A program made the translations under genes and the position numbers. The notes under the pieces are model-generated. The model worked only from the letters and a program-made list of their open reading frames with translations, was not told the DNA's origin and searched no databases. Shown here one piece after another: positions 38,643 to 49,446 of a DNA stretch of 60,959 bases. The stretch is from Pseudomonas fluorescens (lineage in GTDB: Bacteria; Pseudomonadota; Gammaproteobacteria; Pseudomonadales; Pseudomonadaceae), in assembly GCF_902497895.1 (NCBI RefSeq), contig NZ_CABVHQ010000035.1, positions 1 through 60,959 of the forward strand, given 5' to 3'. Each line of letters begins with the position of its first letter. Position 1 is the first letter of the stretch.

Positions 38643-39968
38643 TCAGTGGAACTGTTCTTCTTCGGTGGAGCCGGTCAGCGCGGTAACCGAAGACGAGCCA
38701 CCTTGAATCACGGTGGTCATGTCGTCGAAGTAGCCGGTGCCCACTTCCTGCTGGTGAGCCACGAAGGTGTAACCCTTGGCAGCGTCAGCGAACTCTTGCT
38801 CTTGCAGCTTCACGTAGGCAGTCATGTCGTTGCGGGCGTAGTCGTGCGCCAGGTTGAACATGCTGTGCCACATGTTGTGAATGCCGGCCAGGGTGATGAA
38901 CTGGTGCTTGTAACCCATGGCGGACAGTTCGCGCTGGAACTTGGCGATGGTCGCGTCGTCCAGGTTTTTCTTCCAGTTGAAGGAAGGCGAGCAGTTGTAC
39001 GACAGCAGTTGGTCCGGGTATTCCTTTTTGATCGCTTCGGCGAAGCGACGAGCTTCGGCCAGATCCGGCTTGGCGGTTTCGCACCAGATCAGGTCGGCGT
39101 ACGGAGCGTAAGCCAGGCCGCGCGAGATAGCCTGGTCGAGACCGGCGCGCACTTTGTAGAAACCTTCCTGGGTACGTTCGCCAGTGACGAACTCTTTGTC
39201 GTACGGGTCGCAATCGGAGGTCAGCAGGTCAGCTGCGTTGGCGTCGGTACGGGCCAGGATGATGGTCGGTGTACCGGCAACGTCAGCTGCCAGACGGGCA
39301 GCGGTCAGCTTCTGTACAGCTTCCTGGGTAGGAACCAGTACCTTGCCGCCCATGTGGCCGCATTTTTTCACGGAAGCCAGCTGGTCTTCGAAGTGAACGC
39401 CTGCGGCGCCTGCTTCGATCATGCTTTTCATCAGCTCGTAGGCGTTCAGTACGCCGCCGAAACCGGCTTCGGCGTCAGCCACGATTGGCGCGAAGTAGTC
39501 GATGTAGCCTTCGTCGCCCGGGTTCTTGCCGGCTTTCCACTGGATCTGGTCAGCACGACGGAACGAGTTGTTGATGCGCTTGACCACGGTTGGAACCGAA
39601 TCCACCGGGTACAGCGATTGGTCCGGGTACATCGATTCTGCAGAGTTGTTGTCTGCAGCAACTTGCCAGCCCGACAGGTAGATGGCCTGGATGCCGGCTT
39701 TGACTTGTTGTACAGCCTGGCCGCCGGTCAGGGCGCCCATGCAGTTGACGAAATCTTTCTCGGGACGGAAGGACGGTTTGGCGCCTTGGGTGACCAGGTT
39801 CCAGAGTTTCTCGGCGCCCATACGTGCCAGGGTGTGCTCAGGTTGAACCGAGCCACGCAGGCGGACGACGTCAGCAGCGGAGTAAGCGCGAGTCACGCCT
39901 TTCCAGCGTGGGTTTTCAGCCCAATCTTTTTCGAGGGCTGCAATTTGCTGTTCGCGTGTCAGTGCCAT
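38643..39968 (-). CDS. aceA: Isocitrate lyase
   Basis: Cleaves isocitrate to glyoxylate and succinate, the first step of the glyoxylate shunt. The 441-residue protein from MALTREQQIAALEK has the catalytic KKCGHMGGKVLVPT loop and the conserved EDQ (VHFEDQLASVKKCGH). The ATG at 39968 is chosen because the 24 residues upstream are unlike the family. It competes for isocitrate with the two dehydrogenases encoded at 47-51 kb. Its upstream region (see 40379) suggests a leader of about 400 bases. Confidence 0.96.
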   Translation of the reverse strand: MALTREQQIAALEKDWAENPRWKGVTRAYSAADVVRLRGSVQPEHTLARMGAEKLWNLVTQGAKPSFRPEKDFVNCMGALTGGQAVQQVKAGIQAIYLSGWQVAADNNSAESMYPDQSLYPVDSVPTVVKRINNSFRRADQIQWKAGKNPGDEGYIDYFAPIVADAEAGFGGVLNAYELMKSMIEAGAAGVHFEDQLASVKKCGHMGGKVLVPTQEAVQKLTAARLAADVAGTPTIILARTDANAADLLTSDCDPYDKEFVTGERTQEGFYKVRAGLDQAISRGLAYAPYADLIWCETAKPDLAEARRFAEAIKKEYPDQLLSYNCSPSFNWKKNLDDATIAKFQRELSAMGYKHQFITLAGIHNMWHSMFNLAHDYARNDMTAYVKLQEQEFADAAKGYTFVAHQQEVGTGYFDDMTTVIQGGSSSVTALTGSTEEEQFH

Positions 39969-40378
39969 GGAGATAAACCTCGTCGCGTCTTTTATAAAAA
40001 GTCGTTCTTGGGTGGAAAATTCGTACTGCCAGATACGCATGTTTGGAGGGTTGCGTAAAGGGCTGCTCGCTGACCAGAAGCTTAGGTCAAGTCAGGCTTG
40101 GCGGGGAAGGCGACAGGCGAACGATGGGCTCGAGAATGGAAGTGAGCAGGTAAGGGCGAGCTGCCGGGCACATTCGGGCATCGTGGGCCTTCATGTGATC
40201 AAACAGTGTGGAGCCGATCTACCTAATTACGCTTCCGTCCCTCGGGACAACTTCGTTCCAGTCGCAACCTCGTCAAACTGCCTTGTGGGCGGTACAGACA
40301 CAAATCGGCTCAGGTGGGTAAGTCAGAGCGGCGATTCGAAGGCCCTTGCCAGGGCCCCTGATTAGCGGGAGCGGGGCC

Positions 40379-40407
40379 ATCATGCCCTTGGTTTTGTGAC
40401 CCGTCAA
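40379..40407 (-). promoter_or_regulatory. Sigma-70-like promoter upstream of aceA
   Basis: On the minus strand TTGACG (40402-40407) and CATGAT (40379-40384) are separated by 17 bases. Transcription would begin near 40372, giving an aceA leader of about 400 bases. Confidence 0.45.
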
Positions 40408-40413
40408 ATGTTT

Positions 40414-40439
40414 TGTAGTGGTTTATTCGAGCCACTACA
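40414..40439. promoter_or_regulatory. Palindromic operator candidate next to the aceA promoter
   Basis: TGTAGTGG-N10-CCACTACA, a perfect 8-base inverted repeat starting seven bases upstream of the -35 box. In Pseudomonas the RpiR-family regulator RccR controls glyoxylate-shunt genes and, from memory, recognises TGTAGT/ACTACA-type palindromes; that match is unverified. Confidence 0.55.
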
Positions 40440-40464
40440 TCTTTGGTCTAATACGACTAATCAG

Positions 40465-41235
40465 TCAGTTTTTGGTGCTTTGGTCCAGAGTTTCGACTTT
40501 CACGCGCAAGGTCATGTCATCCCGGCCTTGTGTCCCATAGCTGCGGGCTAGAGCCTTTTGGTCGGCCTGAGTCTGGCGATTGACCCCGGCCAGGGTGATC
40601 CATTCGCCAAGGCGGCCGCTGACGGTGCTGTCGGTGCTCTGCACGTTCACTACATCGGGACGTTCCTGGCTCATTCGATCACGATTGGTGCTGATACTCA
40701 GATGAACGATATCGCCAGTGACGCTGGCGGTGACGTAGAACCCTTGGGTGACGTTGCGGTACTGGGTCTGGTTTTGCAGGCGACCGTAGGGGTCGGTCTG
40801 GGTGCTGGTCAGCGGCACGCTCTGGCCGATCTGAATCAGCGCCGGAGCACCTTCGCTGGCCTGGATCTGCTGGATGCCGCCGTCTCGGCTGGTGGTGTTG
40901 CGGCTGATGATGCGGGTGTTGGCGCCGCCATTCACCGAGTAGCCCTGTTGGTCCTGGGTGTTGTTTTCATTGGTGTCGACGGTGATCAGCAGGCGCTTGG
41001 GTGCGGTGTCCAATTGTTCGAGAAAGGCCCGCAATTCGGCGATTTTCTCGGGTTCAGCGTTAACGATCAGTTGATTGCCGTAGGCGCTGACCTTGCCGTC
41101 CTGGCCGAGGAAGTTCTGCGCTACCGGCAGCAGATCGGCGCTGGTGCGGTAGTTGAGCGGCACAATCTCGGTGGCGGCGAGCACCGAGAAACCGCAGGTC
41201 AGCAGCAGCGTGGTGAGCAGGGTGCGTAGGGACAT
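40465..41235 (-). CDS. Secretin N-domain-like exported protein
   Basis: A 256-residue protein with a signal peptide (MSLRTLLTTLLLTCGFSVLA, cut before ATEIVPLNYR). PLNYRTSADLLPVAQNFLGQ and VSAYGNQLIVNAEPEKIAEL form an N-type secretin repeat (NolW-like), followed by a beta-rich region with LIQIGQSVPL and GEWITLAGV that resembles part of a secretin domain. It is too short and isolated to be a full secretin channel. Function unknown; it lies upstream of aceA as in P. aeruginosa. The ATG at 41235 is chosen since the signal peptide follows directly. Confidence 0.82.
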   Translation of the reverse strand: MSLRTLLTTLLLTCGFSVLAATEIVPLNYRTSADLLPVAQNFLGQDGKVSAYGNQLIVNAEPEKIAELRAFLEQLDTAPKRLLITVDTNENNTQDQQGYSVNGGANTRIISRNTTSRDGGIQQIQASEGAPALIQIGQSVPLTSTQTDPYGRLQNQTQYRNVTQGFYVTASVTGDIVHLSISTNRDRMSQERPDVVNVQSTDSTVSGRLGEWITLAGVNRQTQADQKALARSYGTQGRDDMTLRVKVETLDQSTKN

Positions 41236-41272
41236 GTCCGTTGATCTCCGCAATTAAACGTATGCGCTGGCG

Positions 41273-41300
41273 CAGGCTGCGATCTTTTGATTTTGCCTGC
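41273..41300. repeat. Single REP arm fragment
   Basis: AGGCTGCGATCTTTTGATTT is half of the element seen complete at 8939 and 54489; the partner arm is absent. Confidence 0.6.
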
Positions 41301-41318
41301 AACCCTTCGCACCATATC

Positions 41319-41353
41319 AAAACGCCCCGCCATTGGGGATGGCGGGGCGTTTT
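41319..41353 (-). terminator. Intrinsic terminator after the roxA-GNAT pair
   Basis: Long stem AAAACGCCCCGCCAT/ATGGCGGGGCGTTTT around a short loop, able to act in both directions. It is 186 bases beyond the GNAT stop, separated from it by a REP doublet. Confidence 0.8.
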
Positions 41354-41364
41354 GAGGTGTTCTC

Positions 41365-41531
41365 TGTGGCGAGGGAGCTTGCTGTGGCGAGGGGGCTTGC
41401 TGTGGCGAGGGGGCTTGCCCCCGTTGGGCTGCGCAGCAGCCCCAATATGCCCACCGAGATGCGTCTGGTAAAACGCGGTGGCAGGTTTTAGGACCGCTTC
41501 GCTCTCCAGCGGGGGCAAGCCCCCTCGCCAC
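41365..41531. repeat. REP doublet whose head is amplified as three 18-bp units
   Basis: TGTGGCGAGGGAGCTTGC (41365-41382) is followed by two identical TGTGGCGAGGGGGCTTGC units (41383-41400 and 41401-41418), then the remainder of the REP and the inverted right arm ending CCCTCGCCACA at 41531. These and the terminator at 41319 fill the gap between the GNAT and secretin-like genes. Confidence 0.88.
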
Positions 41532-41538
41532 AAGGTCT

Positions 41539-41964
41539 TCAGTCAGTCCCGCGCACCATGTCGACATGCGGAATCCCTGCTTCGAGGAATTCGCCGCTGA
41601 CGATGGTAAAGCCCATGCGCTCATAGAAAGCCGTCGCCTGGACCTGCGCGCTGAGACTCAGATGCTTCAGTCCGCGCTTCTCGGCTTCGCCTGTCACGGC
41701 CTGTATCAGTGCAACACCGACCTTCAGCCCGCGCCAGTCCCTGAGGACCGACACCCGGCCGATATGGCCGTCGGGCAGCAGGCGGGCGGTGCCAATCGGG
41801 AAGTCACCCTCGAAGGCCAGAAAATGCACGGCGCTGACGTCGTCGGCATCCCATTCAAGCTCTGGCGGAACGGACTGCTCGGCGACGAACACCGCTTCAC
41901 GAATGCGCCGGATCTCGGCGTTATCCTTTTGCCAGTCTGCGACACGTACGTGAATCTTACTCAT
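41539..41964 (-). CDS. GNAT-family N-acetyltransferase
   Basis: A 141-residue acetyl-CoA-dependent transferase of the ElaA/YjcF-like type: REAVFVAEQSVPPELEWD at the substrate side, RVSVLRDWRGLKVGVALI as the acetyl-CoA-binding motif A, and SAQVQATAFYERMGF as motif B. The ATG at 41964 overlaps the roxA stop by eight bases, indicating coupling; the open frame upstream is roxA antisense of frame. Substrate unknown. Confidence 0.9.
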   Translation of the reverse strand: MSKIHVRVADWQKDNAEIRRIREAVFVAEQSVPPELEWDADDVSAVHFLAFEGDFPIGTARLLPDGHIGRVSVLRDWRGLKVGVALIQAVTGEAEKRGLKHLSLSAQVQATAFYERMGFTIVSGEFLEAGIPHVDMVRGTD

Positions 41965-43123
41965 CGGCAAACCCCAGGCTTCCTTGCTTGACCAGTTCAC
42001 AGAGCAGGTTGCGCCCATCTTCATCCGCCAGCCATGGGCCGAGGTTGTCGCTGTGCAGCGCATCCGCGGCGCAGACCATCTTCAACAGCTCGCGCAGCTT
42101 GCCCGGCAACAGGCGGCTCTGGCCGCTGGCGAACAGCAGCAGGTCGTCATCGACTTCCGACCAGGCCAGGCGGGCGCTCGGGTTGCGAATCAGCACGGCG
42201 CCTTGCTCAAGACTGCTCAGCAGGTCTTCTTCTTCCAGTTCCGGGCCGACCACCAGTTCCGGGTAGCGTGGCTCGGTCATGAACTGACCGAACCAGGTCA
42301 ACAGCAGGCGCTCGTCGCTCATGTGCTCGGCCAGCAGGCTTTTCAAGCGGTCGAGTGCGTCGTGCTGGATCTGGTGCGGATCACTGACAGGCTGCGCATC
42401 GGCATCGGTGTAGCGCTCTTCGTCCGGCAGGAACTGGGCGAGGAAGTCGGTGAAGTGGGTCAGCACTTCGGCAGCGCTCGGGGCGCGGAAGCCTACCGAG
42501 TAGGTCATGCAGTCGTCGATCGCGACACCGCAGTGGGCCAGGCGTGGCGGCAGGTAGAGCATGTCGCCCGGTTCCAGCACCCATTCGGCGGTTTCTTCGA
42601 AGTCGGCGAGGATGCGCAGGTCGGCATGGGGCAGCAGCGGACTCTCGGAGTCGCACATCTGGCCGATTTTCCAATTGCGCTTGCCGTGGCCTTGCAGCAG
42701 GAACACGTCGTAGTTATCGAAGTGCGGACCGACGCTGCCGCCTGGCGCGGCGAAGCTGATCATCACGTCGTCGATGCGCCAGCTTGGCAGGAAGCGGAAG
42801 TGCTCCAGCAGCTCGCCGACTTCCGGCACGAACTGATCTACCGCTTGTACCAGCAGGGTCCACTCGCGCTCCGGCAGCTTGCTGAATTCGTCTTCGGCGA
42901 ACGGACCGCGACGCAATTCCCATGGGCGCTCGCCGTGCTCGATGACCAGGCGCGATTCGACTTCTTCTTCGAGTGCCAGGCCGGCCAATTCGTCGGCGTC
43001 GATCGGGCTTTCGAAGTCAGGAATCGCCTGGCGGATCAGCAGCGGTTTTTTCTGCCAGTAGTCGCGTAGGAATTCCCGCGCAGTGATACCGCCCAGAAGT
43101 TGAAGAGGAATATCAGGATTCAT
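41957..43123 (-). CDS. roxA: 50S ribosomal protein L16 3-hydroxylase (ribosomal oxygenase)
   Basis: A 388-residue Fe(II)/2-oxoglutarate dioxygenase of the YcfD/RoxA family, which hydroxylates an arginine of ribosomal protein L16. The JmjC-type cupin core shows the iron ligands HFD (in GGSVGPHFDNYDVFLLQ) and a distal histidine (PPRLAHCGVAID). A winged-helix C-terminal half follows, with dimerisation helices. Start at MNPDIPLQLLGG; eight upstream in-frame residues are unlikely. Length is close to E. coli YcfD. Confidence 0.9.
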   Translation of the reverse strand: MNPDIPLQLLGGITAREFLRDYWQKKPLLIRQAIPDFESPIDADELAGLALEEEVESRLVIEHGERPWELRRGPFAEDEFSKLPEREWTLLVQAVDQFVPEVGELLEHFRFLPSWRIDDVMISFAAPGGSVGPHFDNYDVFLLQGHGKRNWKIGQMCDSESPLLPHADLRILADFEETAEWVLEPGDMLYLPPRLAHCGVAIDDCMTYSVGFRAPSAAEVLTHFTDFLAQFLPDEERYTDADAQPVSDPHQIQHDALDRLKSLLAEHMSDERLLLTWFGQFMTEPRYPELVVGPELEEEDLLSSLEQGAVLIRNPSARLAWSEVDDDLLLFASGQSRLLPGKLRELLKMVCAADALHSDNLGPWLADEDGRNLLCELVKQGSLGFADE

Positions 43124-43162
43124 GTGTAACCTATTGAAAAAAAGCACTTTTCAGACGGGAAT

Positions 43163-43189
43163 AAAAACGCCCGGCGCTGCCGGGCGTTC
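43163..43189 (-). terminator. Intrinsic terminator after purB
   Basis: On the minus strand GAACGCCCGGCAGCGCCGGG then CGTTTTT, a stable GC stem followed by T residues, about 17 bases after the purB stop. Confidence 0.9.
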
Positions 43190-43206
43190 AAATCTGTTGC
43201 GATCGG

Positions 43207-44577
43207 TCAGATGCGTTTGGCTTGTGCCACGGCGTTACCGATGTAATTGGCCGGGGTGAGCTTTTTCAGCTCGGCCTTCGCTTCGGCGGGCATTTCCAGA
43301 CCGTCGATGAAAGTTTGCAACGCTTCAGGGCTGATGCCCTTGCCACGGGTCAACTCTTTGAGCTTTTCGTACGGGTTTTCGATGTTATACCGACGCATGA
43401 CCGTCTGGATCGGTTCGGCCAGGACTTCCCAGCACGCATCCAGGTCCGCAGCAATCTTCTGAGCATTGAGCTCCAGCTTGCTGATTCCCTTGAGGCTTGC
43501 TTCGTAAGCGATAACGCTGTGAGCAAAGCCGACGCCGAGGTTGCGCAGAACGGTGGAGTCGGTCAAGTCACGCTGCCAGCGCGAGATCGGCAGCTTGCTC
43601 GCCAAATGCTGGAACAGTGCGTTGGCGATCCCCAGGTTGCCTTCGGAGTTTTCGAAGTCGATCGGGTTGACCTTGTGCGGCATGGTCGAGGAACCGATTT
43701 CGCCAGCGATGGTGCGCTGTTTGAAATAGCCCAGGGAGATGTAGCCCCAGATATCGCGATCGAAGTCGATCAGGATGGTGTTGAAGCGGGCCATGGCGTC
43801 GAACAGCTCGGCGATGTAGTCGTGGGGTTCGATCTGCGTGGTGTAGGGGTTGAAGCCCAGGCCCAGCTCGTCTTCGATGAAGGCGCGAGCGTTCTCTTCC
43901 CAGTCGATTTGCGGGTAGGCCGAGAGGTGTGCGTTGTAGTTGCCGACAGCGCCGTTGATCTTGCCCAGCAGCGGAACGGCAGCGACCTGGGCGATCTGGC
44001 GCTCAAGACGGTAAACCACGTTGGCCAGTTCTTTGCCCAGGGTGGTCGGCGAAGCCGGTTGGCCGTGGGTGCGCGACAGCATTGGCACGTCGGCGAAACG
44101 CACGGCCAGTTCACGGATGGCTTCAGCAGTCTGGCGCATCAGTGGCAGCATTACGTCATCACGGCCTTCGCGCAGCATCAGGGCGTGGGACAGGTTGTTG
44201 ATGTCCTCGCTGGTGCAGGCAAAGTGGATGAATTCGCTGACCTTGGCCAGTTCCGGCAGCTTGGCCGCCTGCTCTTTGAGCAGGTACTCGATGGCTTTGA
44301 CGTCGTGGTTGGTGGTGCGCTCGATCTCTTTGACGCGCTCGGCGTGCTCCAGAGCGAAGTTTTCCGCCAGGGTGTTCAACACCGCGTTGGCTTCGGCGGA
44401 AAACGCCGGAACTTCGCTGATGGCCGGGTGTGCGGCCAGGCGCTGGAGCCAGCGCACTTCAACCAGGACGCGGGCACGGATCAGACCGTATTCGCTGAAA
44501 ATCGGGCGCAGGGCCTGGGTTCTGCCGGCGTAGCGGCCGTCAACAGGGGAAACCGCAGTGAGCGAAGAAAGCTGCAT
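43207..44577 (-). CDS. purB: Adenylosuccinate lyase
   Basis: A 456-residue fumarase/aspartase-superfamily enzyme acting twice in purine synthesis (SAICAR to AICAR, adenylosuccinate to AMP). The signature SSTMPHKVNPIDFENSEG holds the flexible catalytic loop, with TSEDINNLSHAL and RTHGQPASPTTLGKE at the other active-site regions. The start MQLSSLTAVSPVDGRY at 44577 is the usual one. Monocistronic between its terminator and hflD. Confidence 0.97.
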   Translation of the reverse strand: MQLSSLTAVSPVDGRYAGRTQALRPIFSEYGLIRARVLVEVRWLQRLAAHPAISEVPAFSAEANAVLNTLAENFALEHAERVKEIERTTNHDVKAIEYLLKEQAAKLPELAKVSEFIHFACTSEDINNLSHALMLREGRDDVMLPLMRQTAEAIRELAVRFADVPMLSRTHGQPASPTTLGKELANVVYRLERQIAQVAAVPLLGKINGAVGNYNAHLSAYPQIDWEENARAFIEDELGLGFNPYTTQIEPHDYIAELFDAMARFNTILIDFDRDIWGYISLGYFKQRTIAGEIGSSTMPHKVNPIDFENSEGNLGIANALFQHLASKLPISRWQRDLTDSTVLRNLGVGFAHSVIAYEASLKGISKLELNAQKIAADLDACWEVLAEPIQTVMRRYNIENPYEKLKELTRGKGISPEALQTFIDGLEMPAEAKAELKKLTPANYIGNAVAQAKRI

Positions 44578-44704
44578 GGGGTGTTCTCGGACAGTCGGGC
44601 AACGAAATGGGGCGCGTATCATACATGAAAAAAAACCGCGGGTCCGTTGCCAACTGACCAGCGTCTTACGCGTACAGACTACAAAATGCTGTTGCGGGCG
44701 CGGT

Positions 44705-45328
44705 TCAGCTGCTGCGCATCAGCGGGTAAAGCTCTTTGAGCAGTTTGCGGCGGCTGACCACCAGCTGCCAGCGATGGCCGCCCAGTTGGCGCCACAGCCG
44801 TGCCGAGCGAATGCCGGCCAGCAGCAGCGCACGGATCTTCGAAGCATTGTTCGGTTGCTGCAGGTTGCGCATGTCGCCGTGCACCTGGATACGCTGGCGC
44901 AGGGTGCTCAAGGTGTCCTGGTACAGCGCGCCACAGGCCGCCACCACGTTTTCGTGGGCTGGACCGAAGTGTTCGACCTGGGACTGGATTTGCGGCAGAC
45001 GCTTGCCGATGGTTTCCAGCAGGTCGTCGCGCTTGGCCAGTTGTCGCTCCAGCCCGAGCATCGACAGCGCATAACGCAGCGGTTCGCGTTGCAGGGTGTT
45101 CGGGTCGCGTTCCAGGGCGCCGACCAATGCGCGATAACCTTCGCGCAGATTGAGATCGTCGCCACCGTAGACTTCCAGGGTGTCCTTCGGGTCGCGGATC
45201 AGCAGGCTGCCGAGCATGCAACCGAGGCCGGCTTCGGTGACCTGGCCGGTCTTGGCAATTTTGTCGACCAGCACTGCGGCGAGAAACACACCGCCCAGGG
45301 CGATCAGTTGCTCCTGAGTCGGATTCAT
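44705..45328 (-). CDS. hflD: HflD, high-frequency-lysogenisation protein homologue
   Basis: A 207-residue helical peripheral membrane protein. E. coli HflD binds phage lambda CII and reduces lysogeny; its host function remains unclear. MNPTQEQLIALGGVFLAAVL and VEVYGG-type DTLEVYGGDDLNLREGYRAL, and LNKILRALLL-like SKIRALLLAGIRSARLWRQL are recognisable. The start overlaps the mnmA stop by four bases, an arrangement conserved in gamma-proteobacteria. Confidence 0.93.
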   Translation of the reverse strand: MNPTQEQLIALGGVFLAAVLVDKIAKTGQVTEAGLGCMLGSLLIRDPKDTLEVYGGDDLNLREGYRALVGALERDPNTLQREPLRYALSMLGLERQLAKRDDLLETIGKRLPQIQSQVEHFGPAHENVVAACGALYQDTLSTLRQRIQVHGDMRNLQQPNNASKIRALLLAGIRSARLWRQLGGHRWQLVVSRRKLLKELYPLMRSS

Positions 45329-46458
45329 GGGCGCTGGTCCTTGCTGCTCCAGGGTTCGGCTATTTCGATGACGCCGCCACCGAGACAGATTTCGCCGTCG
45401 TAGAACACCACTGACTGGCCTGGAGTGACTGCGCGCTGCGGGTCGTCGAAGATCGCCCGATAACCGTCGGCGGTCTTTTCCAGGGTGCAGGGCTGGTCGC
45501 TCTGGCGATAGCGGACTTTCGCCGTGAGCCGGCGTGGTGCGCTCAGGTCGACCGGGTTGACCCAGTAGATGTCCGAGGCGAGCAGGGCGCGGGAGAACAG
45601 CCACGGGTGGTCATTGCCCTGGCCAACAATCAACTCGTTGTGTTCCAGGTCCTTGATCAGCACGTACCACGGCTCTTCACCGGCGTCTTTCAGGCCGCCG
45701 ATGCCCAGGCCCTGGCGCTGGCCGATGGTGTGGTACATCAGGCCGTGGTGCCGGCCGATCACTTCACCTTCGGTGGTTTTGATCTCGCCTGGCTGGGCTG
45801 GCAGGTATTGCTTGAGGAAGTCGCTGAAGCGGCGCTCGCCGATAAAGCAGATCCCGGTGGAATCCTTTTTCTTCGCGGTGGCCAGCTGGTGTTTCTCGGC
45901 AATCGCGCGAACCGCAGGTTTTTCCAGCTCGCCGACCGGAAACAGGGTCTTGGCGATCTGCTCGCCGCCGACGGCGTGCAGGAAATAGCTCTGGTCCTTG
46001 TTCGGGTCCAGGCCTTTGAGCAGTTCGGTGCGGCCATCGATGTCGCGGCGGCGCACGTAGTGGCCAGTGGCGATCAGGTCGGCACCGAGCACCATGGCGT
46101 AGTCGAGGAACGCCTTGAACTTGATTTCACGGTTGCAGAGGATGTCCGGGTTCGGCGTGCGTCCGGCCTTGTATTCGGCCAGGAAGTGTTCGAACACGTT
46201 GTCCCAGTACTCGGCGGCGAAGTTGGCGGTGTGCAGCTTGATACCGATCCTGTCGCACACGGCCTGGGCGTCCGCCAGGTCGTCCATGGCGGTGCAGTAT
46301 TCCGTTCCATCGTCTTCTTCCCAGTTCTTCATGAACAGGCCTTCCACCTCATAACCCTGCTCGATCAGCAGGAGAGCGGAAACGGAAGAGTCCACGCCGC
46401 CGGACATACCGACAATGACGCGCTTCTTTTGTGTGTCAGAAGGGGCTGGATCACGCAT
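45325..46458 (-). CDS. mnmA: tRNA-specific 2-thiouridylase
   Basis: A 377-residue PP-loop ATPase that thiolates uridine 34 of tRNA-Lys, -Glu and -Gln. GMSGGVDSSVSA is the PP-loop; the two catalytic cysteines are in LCNREIKFKAF and STGICFIGERRF. Start at MRDPAPSDTQKKRVIVGMSG. First gene of the mnmA-hflD pair. Confidence 0.97.
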   Translation of the reverse strand: MRDPAPSDTQKKRVIVGMSGGVDSSVSALLLIEQGYEVEGLFMKNWEEDDGTEYCTAMDDLADAQAVCDRIGIKLHTANFAAEYWDNVFEHFLAEYKAGRTPNPDILCNREIKFKAFLDYAMVLGADLIATGHYVRRRDIDGRTELLKGLDPNKDQSYFLHAVGGEQIAKTLFPVGELEKPAVRAIAEKHQLATAKKKDSTGICFIGERRFSDFLKQYLPAQPGEIKTTEGEVIGRHHGLMYHTIGQRQGLGIGGLKDAGEEPWYVLIKDLEHNELIVGQGNDHPWLFSRALLASDIYWVNPVDLSAPRRLTAKVRYRQSDQPCTLEKTADGYRAIFDDPQRAVTPGQSVVFYDGEICLGGGVIEIAEPWSSKDQRP

Positions 46459-46517
46459 AGGGATTCAATGAGTGTCTTGAAAAAGGACGCGATTCTAGCA
46501 GGCCGCAGCCCACAAGG

Positions 46518-46964
46518 CTAAAGAGAAGGGCGGATCAGTTCGAGACTGTGCATCTTACCGCTCAGATAATCATCGATGCACTGGATGATCAGCTCGCTGC
46601 GCCAGTGCGCGCGATGCTCGAGCAACTCGTCACGGGTCAGCCAGCGTGGACGGATAATACCCTCATCGAGCTGATAGTCGCGATGGTGTCGCAGCGGTTT
46701 GCCGGCGAAGCACACACGCTGGTAGGTCACGCCATTGCTCGGAGCGGTGTACAGGTAAATGCCGATCACGCCGGTCAGTTCGATGTCCCAGCCGGTTTCC
46801 TCGAGGGTTTCGCGGATGGCGGCGTCGATCAGGCTTTCGTCTGGATCCAGGTGCCCGGCGGGCTGATTGAGTACCGCTCGTCCGCCGGCGAGTTCTTCGA
46901 CCATCAGGAAACGGCCGTTATCTTCGACGATAGTGGCGACGGTGATGTGGGGTTGCCAAGTCAT
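46518..46964 (-). CDS. nudJ: Nudix hydrolase, NudJ-like phosphatase
   Basis: A 148-residue Nudix protein with a complete box, GHLDPDESLIDAAIRETLEE then TGW. Its place directly upstream of mnmA is that of NudJ (YmfB), which hydrolyses nucleoside tri- and diphosphates and HMP-PP. Fifty-nine bases separate it from mnmA, so cotranscription is likely. Confidence 0.88.
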   Translation of the reverse strand: MTWQPHITVATIVEDNGRFLMVEELAGGRAVLNQPAGHLDPDESLIDAAIRETLEETGWDIELTGVIGIYLYTAPSNGVTYQRVCFAGKPLRHHRDYQLDEGIIRPRWLTRDELLEHRAHWRSELIIQCIDDYLSGKMHSLELIRPSL

Positions 46965-46999
46965 GGTGTGTTCCGCTTAAAGAGTAATGGCGAATTATC

Positions 47000-47137
47000 G
47001 TAGCAGCTGGCGAAGCCTGCGTTCGGCTGCGCAGCAGTCGTAAAATCAGGCACTGCGGTATCCCAGGCAAACCGTGGAAGCAGGTTTTACGACCGCTTCG
47101 CGGCCGAACGCAGCCTCGCAGGCTCGGCAGCTGCTAC
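47000..47137. repeat. REP doublet, GTAGCAGCTG type
   Basis: Arms GTAGCAGCTGGCGAAGCCTG and GGCTCGGCAGCTGCTAC with inner GTTCGGCTGCGCAGCAGTCG and its counterpart. It lies between the idh terminator and nudJ. Confidence 0.85.
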
Positions 47138-47154
47138 GGGTGGCGCCATAAACA

Positions 47155-47181
47155 GAAACCCCGACGCGAGGCCGGGGTTTC
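47155..47181 (-). terminator. Intrinsic terminator after idh
   Basis: Stem GAAACCCCG/CGGGGTTTC-like (GAAACCCCGACGCGAGGCCG and onward), 22 bases beyond the idh stop; it has no strong T run beyond the stem. Confidence 0.75.
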
Positions 47182-47202
47182 TGGTGTTACAGCACGGTGC
47201 TA

Positions 47203-49446
<2,244 letters not shown>

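Larger units (their letters stand above)
39969..40464. promoter_or_regulatory. aceA upstream region and long leader
   Basis: Almost 500 bases without a gene. The distal end holds a promoter-like sequence and a strong palindrome; the leader includes a small hairpin GGCCCT/AGGGCC at 40341-40356. A promoter nearer to aceA cannot be excluded. Confidence 0.5.
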
